Assembly: GCA_963920765.1 (NCBI GenBank)
Contig: OY987252.1
Coordinates: 4,325,966 to 4,389,965, forward strand
DNA: 64,000 bases
From: Ulota crispa
Lineage: Eukaryota > Streptophyta > Bryopsida > Orthotrichales > Orthotrichaceae
Direction: 5' to 3'
Below are positions 34,430-46,599 of this stretch, in pieces (the stretch's first letter is position 1; each line of letters opens with the position of its first letter). The notes beneath the pieces are model-generated. The model did not search any database. It was not told the DNA's origin and saw only the letters and a program-made list of their open reading frames with translations. The translations under genes were made by a program, and so were the position numbers.

Positions 34430-37400
34430 TGACATGTTCACTAGTAGTACTTTGTTGATGTGGACGTTTAGATGGATTGTTGGGACGTTCACCTAAGCAT
34501 GATGAAGTCCGGTTTGAAGTCCTATGCTTTTACATATTCAAAGTTGGTGAGAGATTAGTCAAGCGTGTGCCTATTGACAAAGTTGGTGTAGCAAGATGAA
34601 CCTCAGAAGAAGATGGCCCTGACAAATTTTGAATTGGTGGATTGTCCAATACTGGCTTTTGACATTGCACTCTAATTGAGTCTTGATGTGGAGAGGGCCT
34701 ATCTAGCTCAAGAGTATAAGGGGGCCCTTCAATAGGAGTATTTTCAACAAGTAGTGTTGGTGTTACCACCTCATCATGTTTGCGTCCTCTTTGAACATGT
34801 GTACCATCTGGAACTATTGTGGTGGCCACATCCTCATCAATAGGGTCTAGACTTGGCAAAGTTTGTGCTCCAACGTCCTCAAATTTATTTCCACCACTTG
34901 GTCCAGCAGCCCATGTATTTGGCATCTGTGGTGGCATTCCATTGTGACCGTCGTGGCCTTTGCCATTATTATCTCCTTCATCAAAGTCAAATATGGACTT
35001 GTCAATTACAATACGCCTTTCTCGCCTCCCACCATCTTAAGGAAATGGATCACCATCTTCATTGGAGTCGTCATTATTGGGGTTAGAGAGAACAAACCCA
35101 CGGTCCAGACCATTAGATTCTTTTGTCATGGAGTCTTCTGATACCATGTTTTTGGTATACCACCTTGTTGGATTTGTTGCAACCCTTTCCCTCAAAGTCT
35201 TAGAATTGGCATACATGTAAATCAATTTGTTTGCACGCTCTGATGTCAATCTATTGCGGGCCTTGTTGTGAATGGAGGAGTTCATGCTCCAATTGTGTTC
35301 GCATGATGATGCATAGCACACTTGAGCGAGGATCATTTTGGCAATTGGTGCAAGATTACAAGCACCTGCTCCAAGAAGATCCCACCATTCATAGGGCTCC
35401 AAATTTAAAGTGTGAATGCGTGGGAGTCCACCAAATTGGCCTCGCCCCTCTCCAAAAGTTTGGTACTCAAACAAAACTAAGGCAAACGTTTGGTCTCCAA
35501 CTGACATTTTGCGCAATACTCTCAATATGGCATGTTTTGCTTCATCATGGCCCATTAGTGTGACTTCATCAAGTAAGAAGGGATTCAATAGAGCACTTGC
35601 GTAATGCAGATTTGTTCTCATCATATCCCACTTTGTGTAAAATTTGTCTTCAATGCGACCCGCATAATGTGCCGGTAACAAAAACGGTAAAACTGTCTTC
35701 TCCACGTTCTTCATTACAGGTCATGCCTTCCCCATACATAGATGTTTGCCATCAAACTCTCAAAGGGAAACCAAAACAAGCTCCACCATGCACACAAAGT
35801 TCAAACATGACTTCCAAAAGGCATCTAATTGCACATGTTGTTGAACGGAGTCCGCCCTTTTCCACATTTAACACCATATTCATTAAAATGGGAGATTTGG
35901 GACCTCTCAAAATAATCATGTTGATCTTGACTTAAATCAGCAATTTCCATTAAAATGAGAGTTTCAAGCTGAATTTAACTTGATTTGAGTTAAATTGACA
36001 TAAAACCTTTGAGACTTGCCCTAAAATTGAAAGGTTTTATGTCAAGTTAACTCAAATCAAGTTAAATTGACATAAAACTTTTCAATTTGAGCTAAATTGA
36101 CATTCAAAAAATTGTTGAATTTTCTTTATATTACCTCTCATTTCAAATGGAAAACCCTCATTTCAATGGAAAACTCTCATATTAATGAATATGGTCTTGT
36201 TTCATTTTTTGTCAATTTCCTCAAGTACTCATTCCATTGCGGATCATGGATAGTTGATTCCACAGCTTCCTTTACTTCCACCAACCGCTCAATCATGGGA
36301 AACGTAGTTGCAAAGCGCATCTCATTTGGATTTTTTAGCATGTGATTGGGAGAATGTCAACAAAAGATTGCAAGTGGCATGTGATGCCTACAAATGTAAT
36401 TTACAATGAGCCTTGTTTTCCCCACAATTCTTGTTATCCAATCTTGGTTTCTCCAATCCTCAAATAAATGGTCAAGCACATGCGTTGCACAACCTTGAAA
36501 GTAAATGAGTGGAAATTGTTTGATTATTCAAGCAAAGGTAGCACGCATGCTCTCTATGTTATTTGTGCAAATATATACTACATTAAGCCCCCTCCCCCCA
36601 CCTCTTTGATGAAATCAAGCATACAATTAGCCACATAAGTAGATTATTTGCTTTCACTTGTTGTATCTATCGATCTAAGAAATACCTCTCCACTAGTACA
36701 TGCCAACATGATATTGATCCAAGGCCAATGTGAGACATTGTCCCATCCATTCGAGCATATTGTAACACCATATATATGGATTGGTCCCCTCATCTTCTCT
36801 GCCACCATTGGTACCACTGTGTCCTTTACATATTTGAAGAGCTTTGTATGAAGTGCATGGTAAGCTAGAGGTTTGTACAGAACTCTCACCTTTGATGTTG
36901 CTCTCATTGCATCTACAAAAGCACGGTGCTTTGCTATAGTGAATGAGTTATTAGCTTCATAAAAAAACTTAACCCATTTTTTGTCTAGCATTTGTTTCTT
37001 TGAAGAGTTCATTCCTTCTTGTATAAATAATTGCCTCCAAGGTTGACTGAGGGTTAAACTAGGGCTAGATGCCTCTTACAATCTTATTTGGGAGCATTGT
37101 CTCTTGTAGTGTTTTGCATCTTCATTTGCTGAGATTAAAGCAGTACGCTATTGTTCCCTCTATACCGCAATTGCTGGAGATATTGAAGGCAATGTCACTT
37201 CCACATTATTTTTAGTTTCACCCCAAGAGACAGCAGGTACATGTCCTCCATAATTATAAAACATTGTTTTCACAGCTGCAGTAATTTTGATGCACAACCT
37301 CACGCTAGGGGGTTTATAATTTCCTTTGTACCCCAATTGGAAAAGCAAGCAATCTTCTCAATAACTTATCAAAGTCCCCCAGTAATTGCATGCACTTATC

Positions 37401-37480
37401 CCATCTGGTTGTTGCTTGTACCATAGGTCCCGTTGAGTCCTCCCCCCTTCCATTGCCACTACTTGTTCTTCTACCTAACC
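34430..37480 (-). pseudogene. hAT transposase, copy 1
   Basis: Cut-and-paste transposase of the hAT superfamily. On the minus strand: a decayed N-terminal region (37020-37480), a DUF659 domain (36644-37012, HIYGVTICSNGWDN and LACTSGEVFLRSID), a core segment with FQGCATHVLDHLFEDW (near 36440) and MRFATTFPMIERLVEVKEAV (near 36300), then DAFWKSCLNFVCMVE (near 35830), and the dimerisation domain (35037-35714) with MILAQVCYASSCEHNWSMNS followed by IHNKARNRLTSERANKLIY. The Cys-Glu-His-Asn-Trp motif replaces the usual C-E-R-N-W. A Ser/Pro-rich tail ends near 34430 in a basic stretch. Stops and an inserted foldback at 35872-36196 disable it. Confidence 0.88.
35872..36196. mobile_element. Foldback miniature element inside hAT copy 1
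   Basis: Terminal inverted repeats ACCATATTCATTAAAATGGG and, on the other strand, ACCATATTCATTAATATGAG. At its core a 38-bp arm at 35973-36010 pairs with 36030-36067 with one mismatch and a 19-base loop. It interrupts the hAT reading between LRKLTKNET and the DAFWKSC block. The target duplication is not clear. Confidence 0.75.
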
Positions 37481-38130
37481 CTGCAAAGAAGAGAGCAAAA
37501 TTAGTATTTTAAATGAAATGTGAAGAAGAAACCAAACTTGTTGTTCTCATAACAAGTGCTCCCCACACACACTCGTCTTGGACTTCCCTCCAGTGCAATG
37601 GTTGTATGCCAACCAAGTCATAGAAGCAAAGATCAACAAGGCAAAGTGAAATTGAATAGGAGGGAGTCCTTCCTATGGTCTTGAAACCCTAAAACTTTCA
37701 TGGACGGCTAGTCTTGCTCAACGAACTGGAAACGGCGGCGGTCCGTCAATTGGATGCAAGGTCTGTCTAGTGGATGGCCCAACCATCCAGTGGATAAATC
37801 GTGCGTCTAGTCAGCGGACTCGTCTTCCAGCCGACGGACTCATTGTCCAATCAATGAACTTCATCCACGACTTGGATGGTCCAACAATATTGCGGACAGA
37901 TCTTGCCGCGTTCGGACACGTCTTGACAGATGCGTCATGACATTTGGACTTGAAAAGCCAACTTCACTTTGGTTTAGACAACCCTGCCAAAAGGAGGATG
38001 GCATTTGGGAACATGCAACACGTGTACCATCCAACTTGTTTGATTGGTTTAATGGTGGCGAAGACAATATGTAATCTGCAAAGCGCCTTTTCATCATTGA
38101 CTATATCACATGTTTAATGTATATTAGTTT
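37481..38130. other. GTCCG-rich region, presumed 5' end of hAT copy 1
   Basis: Between 37690 and 37960 words such as GGACGG, GTCCGTC, GGATGG and CAGATG recur irregularly. Subterminal word clusters of this sort are typical binding regions for hAT transposases, so this is plausibly the 5' subterminal region of the element coding at 34430-37480. No gene seen. Confidence 0.4.
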
Positions 38131-38888
38131 ATGCCACCAAATTGGGAGTACAATGAACACATTGTTCCAAAGTCTCCATGTGTTTGGGGAACAAATGTAC
38201 TTTGGATTTGGCGCTTGAACAATTATTCAATGAAAAGAGGCATTAGGAGTGTGCAGCATGGATGGGAGCAAAATCCCAAAGAGATTGTCAAATTTGTGAG
38301 AAATTCATCCTAGCAACCAAAAAGAAGACAGATGAGAAAAGACAATTCGTTTATCAATGCTTTGGAGGCTTTTACAATTAGGAGGAGAGCCAGTCTAGGT
38401 TTGGGATTCCCCTCGGAAGGAAGTCATGCACACAAAAGGATGAGCTAGTGTTGAGACCTTGTACTAAAGAGGTTAGAATGGAAAATTACATAGATGAGTA
38501 TGGAGTTGAAGTCTTGTGTTATTTTTTACATTTATCACTACACATGGATGAATGGGGGGAGGAATACCAAAAATCAGCCATTGACATATTGATGGAGGAG
38601 CAGTTACCATACATTGTAGAAGAAATGAAAATGATATTTTACTCCAATTATTTGATGGATGTGGTTTTTGAGGGGAGATCGCTGCGAGCTGATCAAGAAT
38701 GGAATGAAAGATTATTCCATTCTCCAAGAAACAAAGTGGACAGAGACCCCTCAAAGGGCCTAAACAACAATGCAGCAAGTCCAAGTGGTACATTGAATAT
38801 TCCAAGGGAAACTAATGACAATGAAGCAGGTCCAAGTGGTACAGCAGATCTGCCATTGTTTCTTACCTACAGCTTTGATGAGGATTAG
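38131..38888 (+). pseudogene. Unrecognised protein remnant with acidic C-terminus
   Basis: Two open segments: 38131-38313 (WIWRLNNYSMKRGIRSVQHG) and 38448-38888, a 146-codon frame containing LHMDEWGEEYQKSAIDILME and ending in two similar repeats, SPSGTLNIPRETNDNEA and GPSGTADLPLFL, before FDED. I do not recognise a family. The acidic, Pro/Ser/Gly tail resembles tails of transposase-like proteins. Stops between the segments suggest decay. Confidence 0.35.
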
Positions 38889-39880
38889 CATTTTGAAGAC
38901 CACTGCTACTCTGCTAGTGCTTCATTCATGCAAGTACCTTAGGAGAGTCAATATCATAGGTATTTCAAAAAAATAGAGGGAATTTGATATTTCTTTTGAA
39001 ATACTGTGATCAATTTTTTGTAAATTTTGAGAACATAGTATGTTGACTATTTCAATTACCAATTTACCGTGCAATGTTTGTCATTCAAAACATTATGCAA
39101 ATTTCTAAAATACATATTGCAATATATATTTTGGAAGTGCAAGTTGCAACTCACTAAACTTTTTTGTTTTCTACATTGTTGTTCTACTAGAGATATTGTA
39201 ATTTGTACAAAATCTCCCAAGTGAAATAACCCAAGAAATTCCTAAGTAGGGGACGGTTCTTTTGGGGAAGGTTAGAATTGTCTAAAGTTTTGCAACTAAG
39301 GTCACTTGTGAGGGGATTGTTTTGGTAACATTAGGAACAAGAGATTAAGAAACTCATAGATATCCAAGTCAATAGACATGTAGACTCTTGTTCTTTAAGC
39401 ACTCTCACTGAATAGGTCAATTGGACAAAACTTCAAATCTAAGTTATAACAAATGACAAAAGTATTAAGAGTAGCACTTATTAGAAGCAATTCTCTTGAC
39501 AATCTTGTCCGCTTTCCTTCATGCTCTGGTCTTAAACCTTTGCCATTTACTTTATGTTCATTTTTTTGTAATCATCCTACACATTAGTACAATCTACAAG
39601 GGTGATTGCAAGAAAGACTTCACGTTTTTGTCTCAAAATGCCTCTTTTTGGATGTCATTCTAGCAATACTACTAGTACTACAAGTACTATAAAGCATCCT
39701 TGCAGTGGGAATCTGAACCGTCCCTCCCATCCCAAATATACTGGGAACAAGGCACGTGGCATGTCATTTAGGAAGGCTAATTATCAATGATGGCAATTCA
39801 ACAAATGTATGAAAAAAAATCACATCCTTAGATGATATCAATGGTCAGTGGTACTACATAGTGTTAGCTAATGGAGAGGA
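38889..39880. other. No gene seen
   Basis: AT-rich. A short frame at 39602-39790 has no motif. Confidence 0.3.
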
Positions 39881-40437
39881 GTACTACGCAAGCATGTGGA
39901 GCAAAAATTACTAGAATTTCTAGGCTGCCATGTTTCCAATTTGAGTAATTACAAAAAAAACCCAAAAAACAAAACAAAAAATGGCCATTTTTTCTCTATT
40001 CAAGACACTTGAATTGATGAAATTGCATTTTTGGGGAAGTTTGTTTTCTTTCTCCAATGCTTGACCAAAGGATGCCCACTTTGAGAGCATGTGGAGGCAT
40101 AGAATTCACAATTTCCTAGAACCCTTGTACTCATCCATGTAATGCTCTATGATGAACAACTTCATTGATTTGTGGCATGAGATTTGTTTTTTTGGACCCA
40201 AAAAAGTATTGAAACCCCTCAAAATGGTCAAGGTAAACACCTATTTGGGGGCTATTTAAAAATAGTAAAGTAATTTAAAAAAACCCTCAAAAATTACAAA
40301 AGGTCTATAACTATGACATGTACCTTCTTCTGAAATTTCAACTCAAAAGAACTTGCTAAGCAAAAGTTGCAAGCCACAAAGCACCTCCAAAAAGGCAAGG
40401 AGACACAAAATAGTACAAGTGTTTCTTGCAATCACCC
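39881..40437 (-). mobile_element. GGGTGATTGCAAGAA element, copy A (truncated)
   Basis: Reverse orientation. Starts at about 40437 with GGGTGATTGCAAGAA and follows the order of copies B-D: CTCATGCCACAAATCAA, GTTGTTCAT, GCATTACATGGAT, AAAATGGCCATTTTTT. The far end is missing. Noncoding. Confidence 0.7.
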
Positions 40438-41419
40438 ACAACGACCATAAGTATCATAGAAACACATAAAGACTAACATTTAATTATATTTAGAAGTAAT
40501 TTTGTTCTAAGGGTGATCAATCCTATAAAAGAACTTTCATACTTCTTTTTCAACTATGTAGCTTTATCTCTAGTTCCCTATTAAAATCATTTCTTACTAA
40601 GTCCAATTGATTTGATTAGAAAAGTTTTTTTCACTTTCCTTCTTTACAATCATTTAATACAACCACATGTGCATGTTTTGTATATAATCCAACTTTGGAT
40701 TCACATAACCACTTTTAACAATGATGCAAACTCACTTGTAATTCATTGTCAAATTTCCTTGTCTAATCTCCTAGGTCAATCTATACCTTAACTTTCACTC
40801 ATCCAAACTCAATAATGGATAGTACTAAATTAATCTTCATAATCCAGTTGACTATGTTTACCTTCAATCACATTTGATTCTCTTAAGTTATTTTTACAAT
40901 TTACTAATTTATACCACAATCATTATTCAACATTTATTCTACATTCTTTTTATTTAATTTTTATCATGTTCAAATTTATATATTTTTACTATAGATGTCT
41001 TGTCAACTAGACTTTAATGTGGTTCTTTCTTATACATGTCTACAGTCTATTTGACAATGCTTATGTTTCACTATTCTAGGATTGATTTTAAAGAATTACC
41101 AACTTCGTTAAAATCAGTTTTTTAGATTCAATTATATTTATTATAATCTGTTTCATTTTATCATGCTTCCAAAAAGATTTCTATTCTTGTGTTTTTACTT
41201 ATTTGTTCTATCAACTAGACATTTCAAATAGTAGAATTTGTTACATAAACAACAAACAATCAATTCAATACTTCAATTCATACATACAAAGAACAACTAA
41301 AATTAATATCTTTCACTTTGATTCAAAGTTTGCAATTTTACTGGACAAGGTTTGAGAATTTATAACTCATACATTCCTAATAATGTAGTCCATTTGACAT
41401 TGTTCCTTTCTTCTTTATG
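40438..41419. other. No gene seen
   Basis: AT-rich, featureless to inspection. Confidence 0.3.
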
Positions 41420-41570
41420 CACTACAAGAAATTGTGTCCTAATTCACATGTCCAAATTGACTAAATGTGTCCAAAATGATAAAAAGACTGCCAATTTGGA
41501 CAATTTCTATAGATATAGCCATGTTGATCTGGACATATTTTTGTCATTTTGGACGGTTTCCCTTGTAGTG
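41420..41570. mobile_element. CACTA-type miniature element with ATG duplication
   Basis: 151 bp. Left end CACTACAAGAAATTGTGTCC; right end reads CACTACAAGGGAAACCGTCC on the other strand. Both are flanked by ATG (41417-41419 and 41571-41573), the 3-bp target duplication expected of CACTA (En/Spm) transposition. Inner sequence also has GTCCAAATTG and CCAATTTGGAC pairs. Confidence 0.88.
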
Positions 41571-42383
41571 ATGTCTCTTATATCTCTTCTTCTAAAGGCA
41601 CAACTTTTTATATCTAAGCCAATTAGACCATTTTAAATCTGATCTAAATTATGGTGATCTTCTTAATGTCTTTTCAATGTATTAGCAAAACAAATTGCAT
41701 TCATACTAGGAAACATTTCTAAAATGAAAAATTATTTTTTTCACACAACAAATATCGAAATGCCAAATTTCAACCAGTAAAGCTAAAATAAATTCTGACC
41801 ACTAGATATGATTATCTGTAACTAGGAAATGGCCGTTTCATATGACAGCAAGTGCAATTACTATAGAAACGTAGCTCTGGGAATTGGATTATTGAATTCA
41901 CCATCTTAGTTTCCAACTAGCACTTGCTTCCATATTATTGTAGTCATAGTTGCATGTTTGGCATAATTGCACATTCTCTACTTTCTTTTTGTTGTTCAAG
42001 AGTAGCATTAAGTACGTGCACATAAGTATAGAGCTGAATTTTGATTAAACTTATAATAGATTTGCTGAATCACTAGAATATTAGTATAATTTGTAATTTA
42101 TAATTTAGCCATTGACTTTGTGAGTTATGAGATTCTATGTGGAAAAATTTTTGTTAACTAATTACTGGAGAATTTAAACACTTGCCACGTATAGCAAAGG
42201 AGGTATTACGACAAAACTATTACTTTAAAAACTATTCTCTAAATAGTGTTTATTTTGTCATTTGTCAGTTACCAAAATCCAAGTTCTTGTAGTCAATGTT
42301 CAAAGACTAGCCTAAATAATTTGGGCAATAACCATGTGGTCAATAAAGTTTGGGCTCAGATAACGTGGTGCTTAGGGCATAAT
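41571..42383. other. No gene seen
   Basis: AT-rich, no coding or repeat signal. Confidence 0.3.
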
Positions 42384-42767
42384 ACAATATTCATTAAATT
42401 GGGAAAAAAAAATTGCCAAATTGTATTTCACCTAAAACCTCTCAAGTCAACTTAAATGTTTAAGGAGGTTAACTTGAACGTAATTAATGAGCTTTGTGTC
42501 CAAAATCTCAGAATATTGTTATTTTGTGGAACAAATAGATCTTGATTTTGGCTTTTTGGATAATAAAGAGCAAATTTATGAAAGATTCTCAGCATTTTGG
42601 GTAGTAAAGAGCATTTTTCTAACAGATTCTTAGCTTTTTGGGTAACACAGATAGTATTTTTGGAAGATATATATCTCATTTCATTGGAAAATAGTCAAGT
42701 GCACACCTAACAAAAAAGGGCTAGAATTCCCAAAATATCTGTTTTTTCCCAATTTAATGAATATTGT
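42384..42767. mobile_element. Foldback-like element with 26-bp inverted repeat
   Basis: ACAATATTCATTAAATTGGG plus AAAAAA (42384-42409) is exactly reversed at 42742-42767. Between them about three units of a 55-60 bp sequence (GATTTTGGCTTTTTGGAT..., AGCATTTTGGGTAGTAAAGA..., AGCTTTTTGGGTAACAC...) at 42536-42660. Outer limits and target duplication not determined. Confidence 0.6.
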
Positions 42768-43439
42768 GTTGCATGGAGTTGGAGTATGTATACATAAAAA
42801 GAGAGGCAAACATGCCTATTTGTTTAGCATTATTAAAATGTATTGCTGATATTAGAGTGCTATGGATAAAGACATTTTTGAACTTATAGAACACATGTTA
42901 CAATAACCTAGTAGTACATAAATTCTCAATGTCTAAGTATATAATTATATAAAACTAAGCATTAATAATTCTTTTAAAAGATAGTTCTTTCAAACTCAAG
43001 GTATTCATTGTTATAAGTTCATTACTTCCACTTAGTTTAAGTCAATGTTGCAAACTTTGTTGCATTCATTGGGCAATGTCAGTGCATTCCTTTTACTTTT
43101 TAATTAGAGCTATTATTTCTCATAAAAAACATGGCATGTACTATAATGGATTTTGAGGGGTACAAGTACATTTGGGAAATATCATAGAATGATATGTTTA
43201 CATAAGAATCTTGAACCTAAAAAATTAATGAACTTTGTAGGTAATTGTTGCTGTAATTGCTTAGCACTATTACCACAACAACCAGTTTAAGAGACCATGT
43301 ACCTACATGATATTGTCACTGCAATCATTGATATGTAATTCATTTCTATGTAATGTGTTTAATTTCAGCTGGTTGTTGAAATTGAATTGACAATAGCACA
43401 TGATTATGATGCAAGATTTGCCTATACAACACACCCTTG
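42768..43439. other. No gene seen
   Basis: AT-rich, no signal. Confidence 0.3.
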
Positions 43440-44625
43440 ATATAATGCATTACTAAAAGAAGGTATGCAAGAATTTGTTGAGAAATCTATTTGGAGAAAA
43501 TGATGACCAATGTGAAATCAAGGGAGGATATGGGTACCCACAAAATTTGTGACTGTCTTCATTTACAACAAAATTTTGGTGAAGACATGTATTGTATGCC
43601 AAATCCACCAAATATTTTATCCAAGGATTACCAACAACAATTTTTTACAACTCTAAAGGCAATTAAATTCCTATCAAATTATGCTAGCACTTTGAGCCAA
43701 CAAGTTCAAGATGGTAAGCTCAAGGGCTTAAAAACCCATGACTTTCATATAAATACAATAGATTTTGCCAGGATGTATAAGGACCATTGGTGATTTATTA
43801 GTTCTAGAAGCCATAATGCGAGTAAGTAGATTTTTTTGCAAATTGCGTGCAAAGATGATAGATGTTGACCAAAAAGAACAATTCACCTTAGATGTGGCAA
43901 AAAGGTATGTTCTTTTAGAAAAAGAACTGCCACTTAACTTCTATTTTTGTTATAATGATACACTTACAAGCATGGTTGTCTTTCTTGACATGGCAACAGT
44001 TTGATAAACTTGACGTCATAGATAGACAAGGTATCCTCCATCTATCTAGTAGAGTCAATTTTAAGGTTGACTTTTAAATTATGCACTTTCTTTTTCCAAT
44101 CTTGACATATTAATTTTTCATTTTTTGAAAGTATCTCAATTCAATATACACTTATTAGATTCTATTTTTTGGGTCATATTTAAAATAGATTTTCAAATCA
44201 TATTAGCTATTAAATAAGGCCTTACTAGACAAGATTGTCACTCATACTTGACACTTGTCATGCACAACATCAGACGTCAAACAAATAACATGACAACCAA
44301 ACCCCAAAAACTGTCCAACAAGACAACTATGCTTACAAGTGCATCTTATAAGGGAAGTGTTCATCTATAGTCATGTTCACAGTTGATGGATGTACCAACT
44401 TTTGAGCATTCCATGAAGATGCTTAAACAATTAGTAAAAAATAAAGCCAAATTAGAAGGTGGAATGGCTTACCATTACTTGAGAGATGAAAGCATTGGTT
44501 TTTTAATGAATATTTATCCAACTACACCCCCACAATCAAGCGAGCGTGAGACAATAATGAAGAACCAACTATGTGCAACAAAGAACCTTAAAAAAGCATG
44601 CAAGATTGAAAAATGGATTTAGATT
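43440..44625 (+). pseudogene. CACTA (En/Spm) transposase, C-terminal part
   Basis: Matches the DUF4218-type region of CACTA transposases. Segment 43491-43793 has PPNILSKDYQQQFFTTLKAI, then FLSNYASTLSQQVQDG and LKGLKTHDFHI; a frameshift leads to 43765-44004 with CIRTIGDLLVLEAIMRVSRF FCKLRAKMID and VLLEKELPLNFY. The segment 44383-44622 carries FEHSMKMLKQLVKNKAKLEG GMAYHYLRDESIGFL, the block that in relatives reads as a long-conserved Phe-Glu-Arg, Lys, Asn-Arg, Glu-Gly motif. About 370 bases of unrelated sequence (44010-44380) lie between. The catalytic N-terminal half is absent. A relic, possible source family for the miniature CACTA-type elements. Confidence 0.75.
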
Positions 44626-45515
44626 TCTAGAAGCTAATTCATGATTTTGTTTTGGATAGTACGGTACATATGGAGACTTATAGACAATACATTACAACTC
44701 TTTTAAACCTAATCTAATGAGTGTGTCTCCATTATGATAGATTGAGAATAGGTTCACAAAGATGCTATGCCATATTTAACTACTTCTGGACTATAAGGGA
44801 AATTTTGGACTAGACCAAATTACAACTCATGGAGAGATCTTTGTTGATTATGCAATAAAAAGGTGTCGGGCTATTAGAAATGCAAGAAATGTTAAGAATA
44901 GGGGGTTTGGTCATTGGGGGATTTTTTGATGTAGTGTGAAGATAGACCGTGGAGAGATAGATGTATACAATTGGATGTAGTAAAACATTTACTTCTTTGA
45001 TAAGAAATAATTGGTTTCACATGTCAAAAGATCCAATTTGTATTGGGAGATCCCCTAATGACGATGTACTGAAAAATTTACTTGTTTGAGAAAAGGCAAT
45101 CAGATTCCTTTGTTGTCATATCCAATATATATTGGAAGATCCCCCAATGATGATAACCCATTATATAGCTGATCATGTAAGAGGACATCCCCCGAAGTAG
45201 CAATATCAATTAAGTGAACGTAATGAAAAATGTTCTATTGCTAGAACCCAAAATGCCGTGATCCCAATAATACAAGAAAACCAAATTCTATCTAGCTACT
45301 TGCTGGCAAAGATGATTACCTTATTAAAGTGAACCTAAGCAACCTTTACAACAAGATTAAAAGCAAATGCAAATGAATACAATGGAGAAGGTGGAACAAT
45401 TCATGTATATCAACAAAGGATAGTCTACAATTTATTCATTTGGAAAAAGGAACCAAACAAGTGCCTTTTTGAAACATGAAGGCAATGCACAATGAACGTA
45501 TCATAACTACATGTT
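44626..45515. repeat. Noncoding with tandem GATC palindromes
   Basis: Two palindromes, ATTGGGAGATCCCCTAAT (45042-45059) and ATTGGAAGATCCCCCAAT (45131-45148), lie in a degenerate tandem unit of about 90 bp that also repeats TTACTTGTTTGAGAAAAGGC-like words. No coding signal in the rest. Confidence 0.5.
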
Positions 45516-45929
45516 TCCGGCATCTGTAACAGGTATGGTCCTATTTTTCCAATGTAAGTCATGGCAATTGAGAGGATCTACACTAAGCATCAAAATTCTC
45601 CTATCTAGAAAAAGCTCACTTGTGCAAGGATTGTCTGAGAGAACCCTAACAATATGAGTAGGATTTGGAATTGCAATGGTCCTGTCAAAAAAGTCAATTC
45701 CTCCAACATAATGAAACTTAAAAAGAATCTACTCTTGAAGAATTTGTCAAAGAAGCTCTTGCAATGTCTGTGGACGCGTTGACAACCACAAAGCACGTCG
45801 TAGATGGTTAGCAAAATATTGCATTAGGTTGACAAAGAGGAGTTGTATTTGAAAATTCCGCGGAAAATCTTCAACACCACCCTCAACGCACAAAGCCTCG
45901 CAAAGTACAACAAGCAACGCCTTTTGCAA
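45516..45929 (-). pseudogene. Unrecognised coding remnant
   Basis: One minus-strand frame of about 138 codons with two stops: GGVEDFPRNFQIQLLFVNLM, then HYVGGIDFFDRTIAIPNPTH IVRVLSDNPC and FLDRRILMLSVDPLNCHDLH. It reads like real protein but I cannot assign a family. It lies downstream, on the same strand, of the phosphatase remnant and may be another exon or a separate element. Confidence 0.3.
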
Positions 45930-46599
45930 AGTGCAACCTCACAAATCAATCAAGCATGTAGTACAAAACAGCAAGCTAGTATCAAGGGATCCTTGGATAT
46001 ATGGAGAACAACAAACACAAGGACATCCAAAAAAATTGTTACTATATGTCACATATAAAGGAGAAATCATAATGATAGACTGACAATGTTATCGGGTGAC
46101 ATAAAAAAAAGAACAAAAGAGATGAAAAGAGGAAATGACATCATGTATAAGGAAAAAAGTTGCAGAAGTAAATTATAGTAAATACAAGGAAACCACTAAC
46201 TAACTTGTAGTACCAACCAATGAATCAAAGACGCTGCTATACAATCCAAAAATTCATAATTTTGAAGCGTAATAGAAAATTTGACCTAGAGATGCAGCGA
46301 CTTCAAAAAAAGTGCCAATTCTAGTGCAATAGGATACTCATCCAAGCAAAGTAGTAACAGTAGTACAAAGATTTGTTGAAACATTGCAAGAGACTACTGC
46401 TTGGTTTACACTCAATTTTTAAAGAAAACAAAGATGGTACATCCATGATTATTCCAAATATTGAATAAAACAAAATTGTATGGTCACATGAAAAATCATC
46501 ATTTACAATATGAACAAAGTGTCTCAACATTTACAATAATGTCTAGTCAAATGTTCTTGAACTCTAAACAACATTTCAAAAATTAGAGTACCATATGAG
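45930..46599. other. No gene seen
   Basis: Contains palindromes at 45981-45998 and near 46594-46610 centred on GGATCC; otherwise no signal. Confidence 0.35.
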
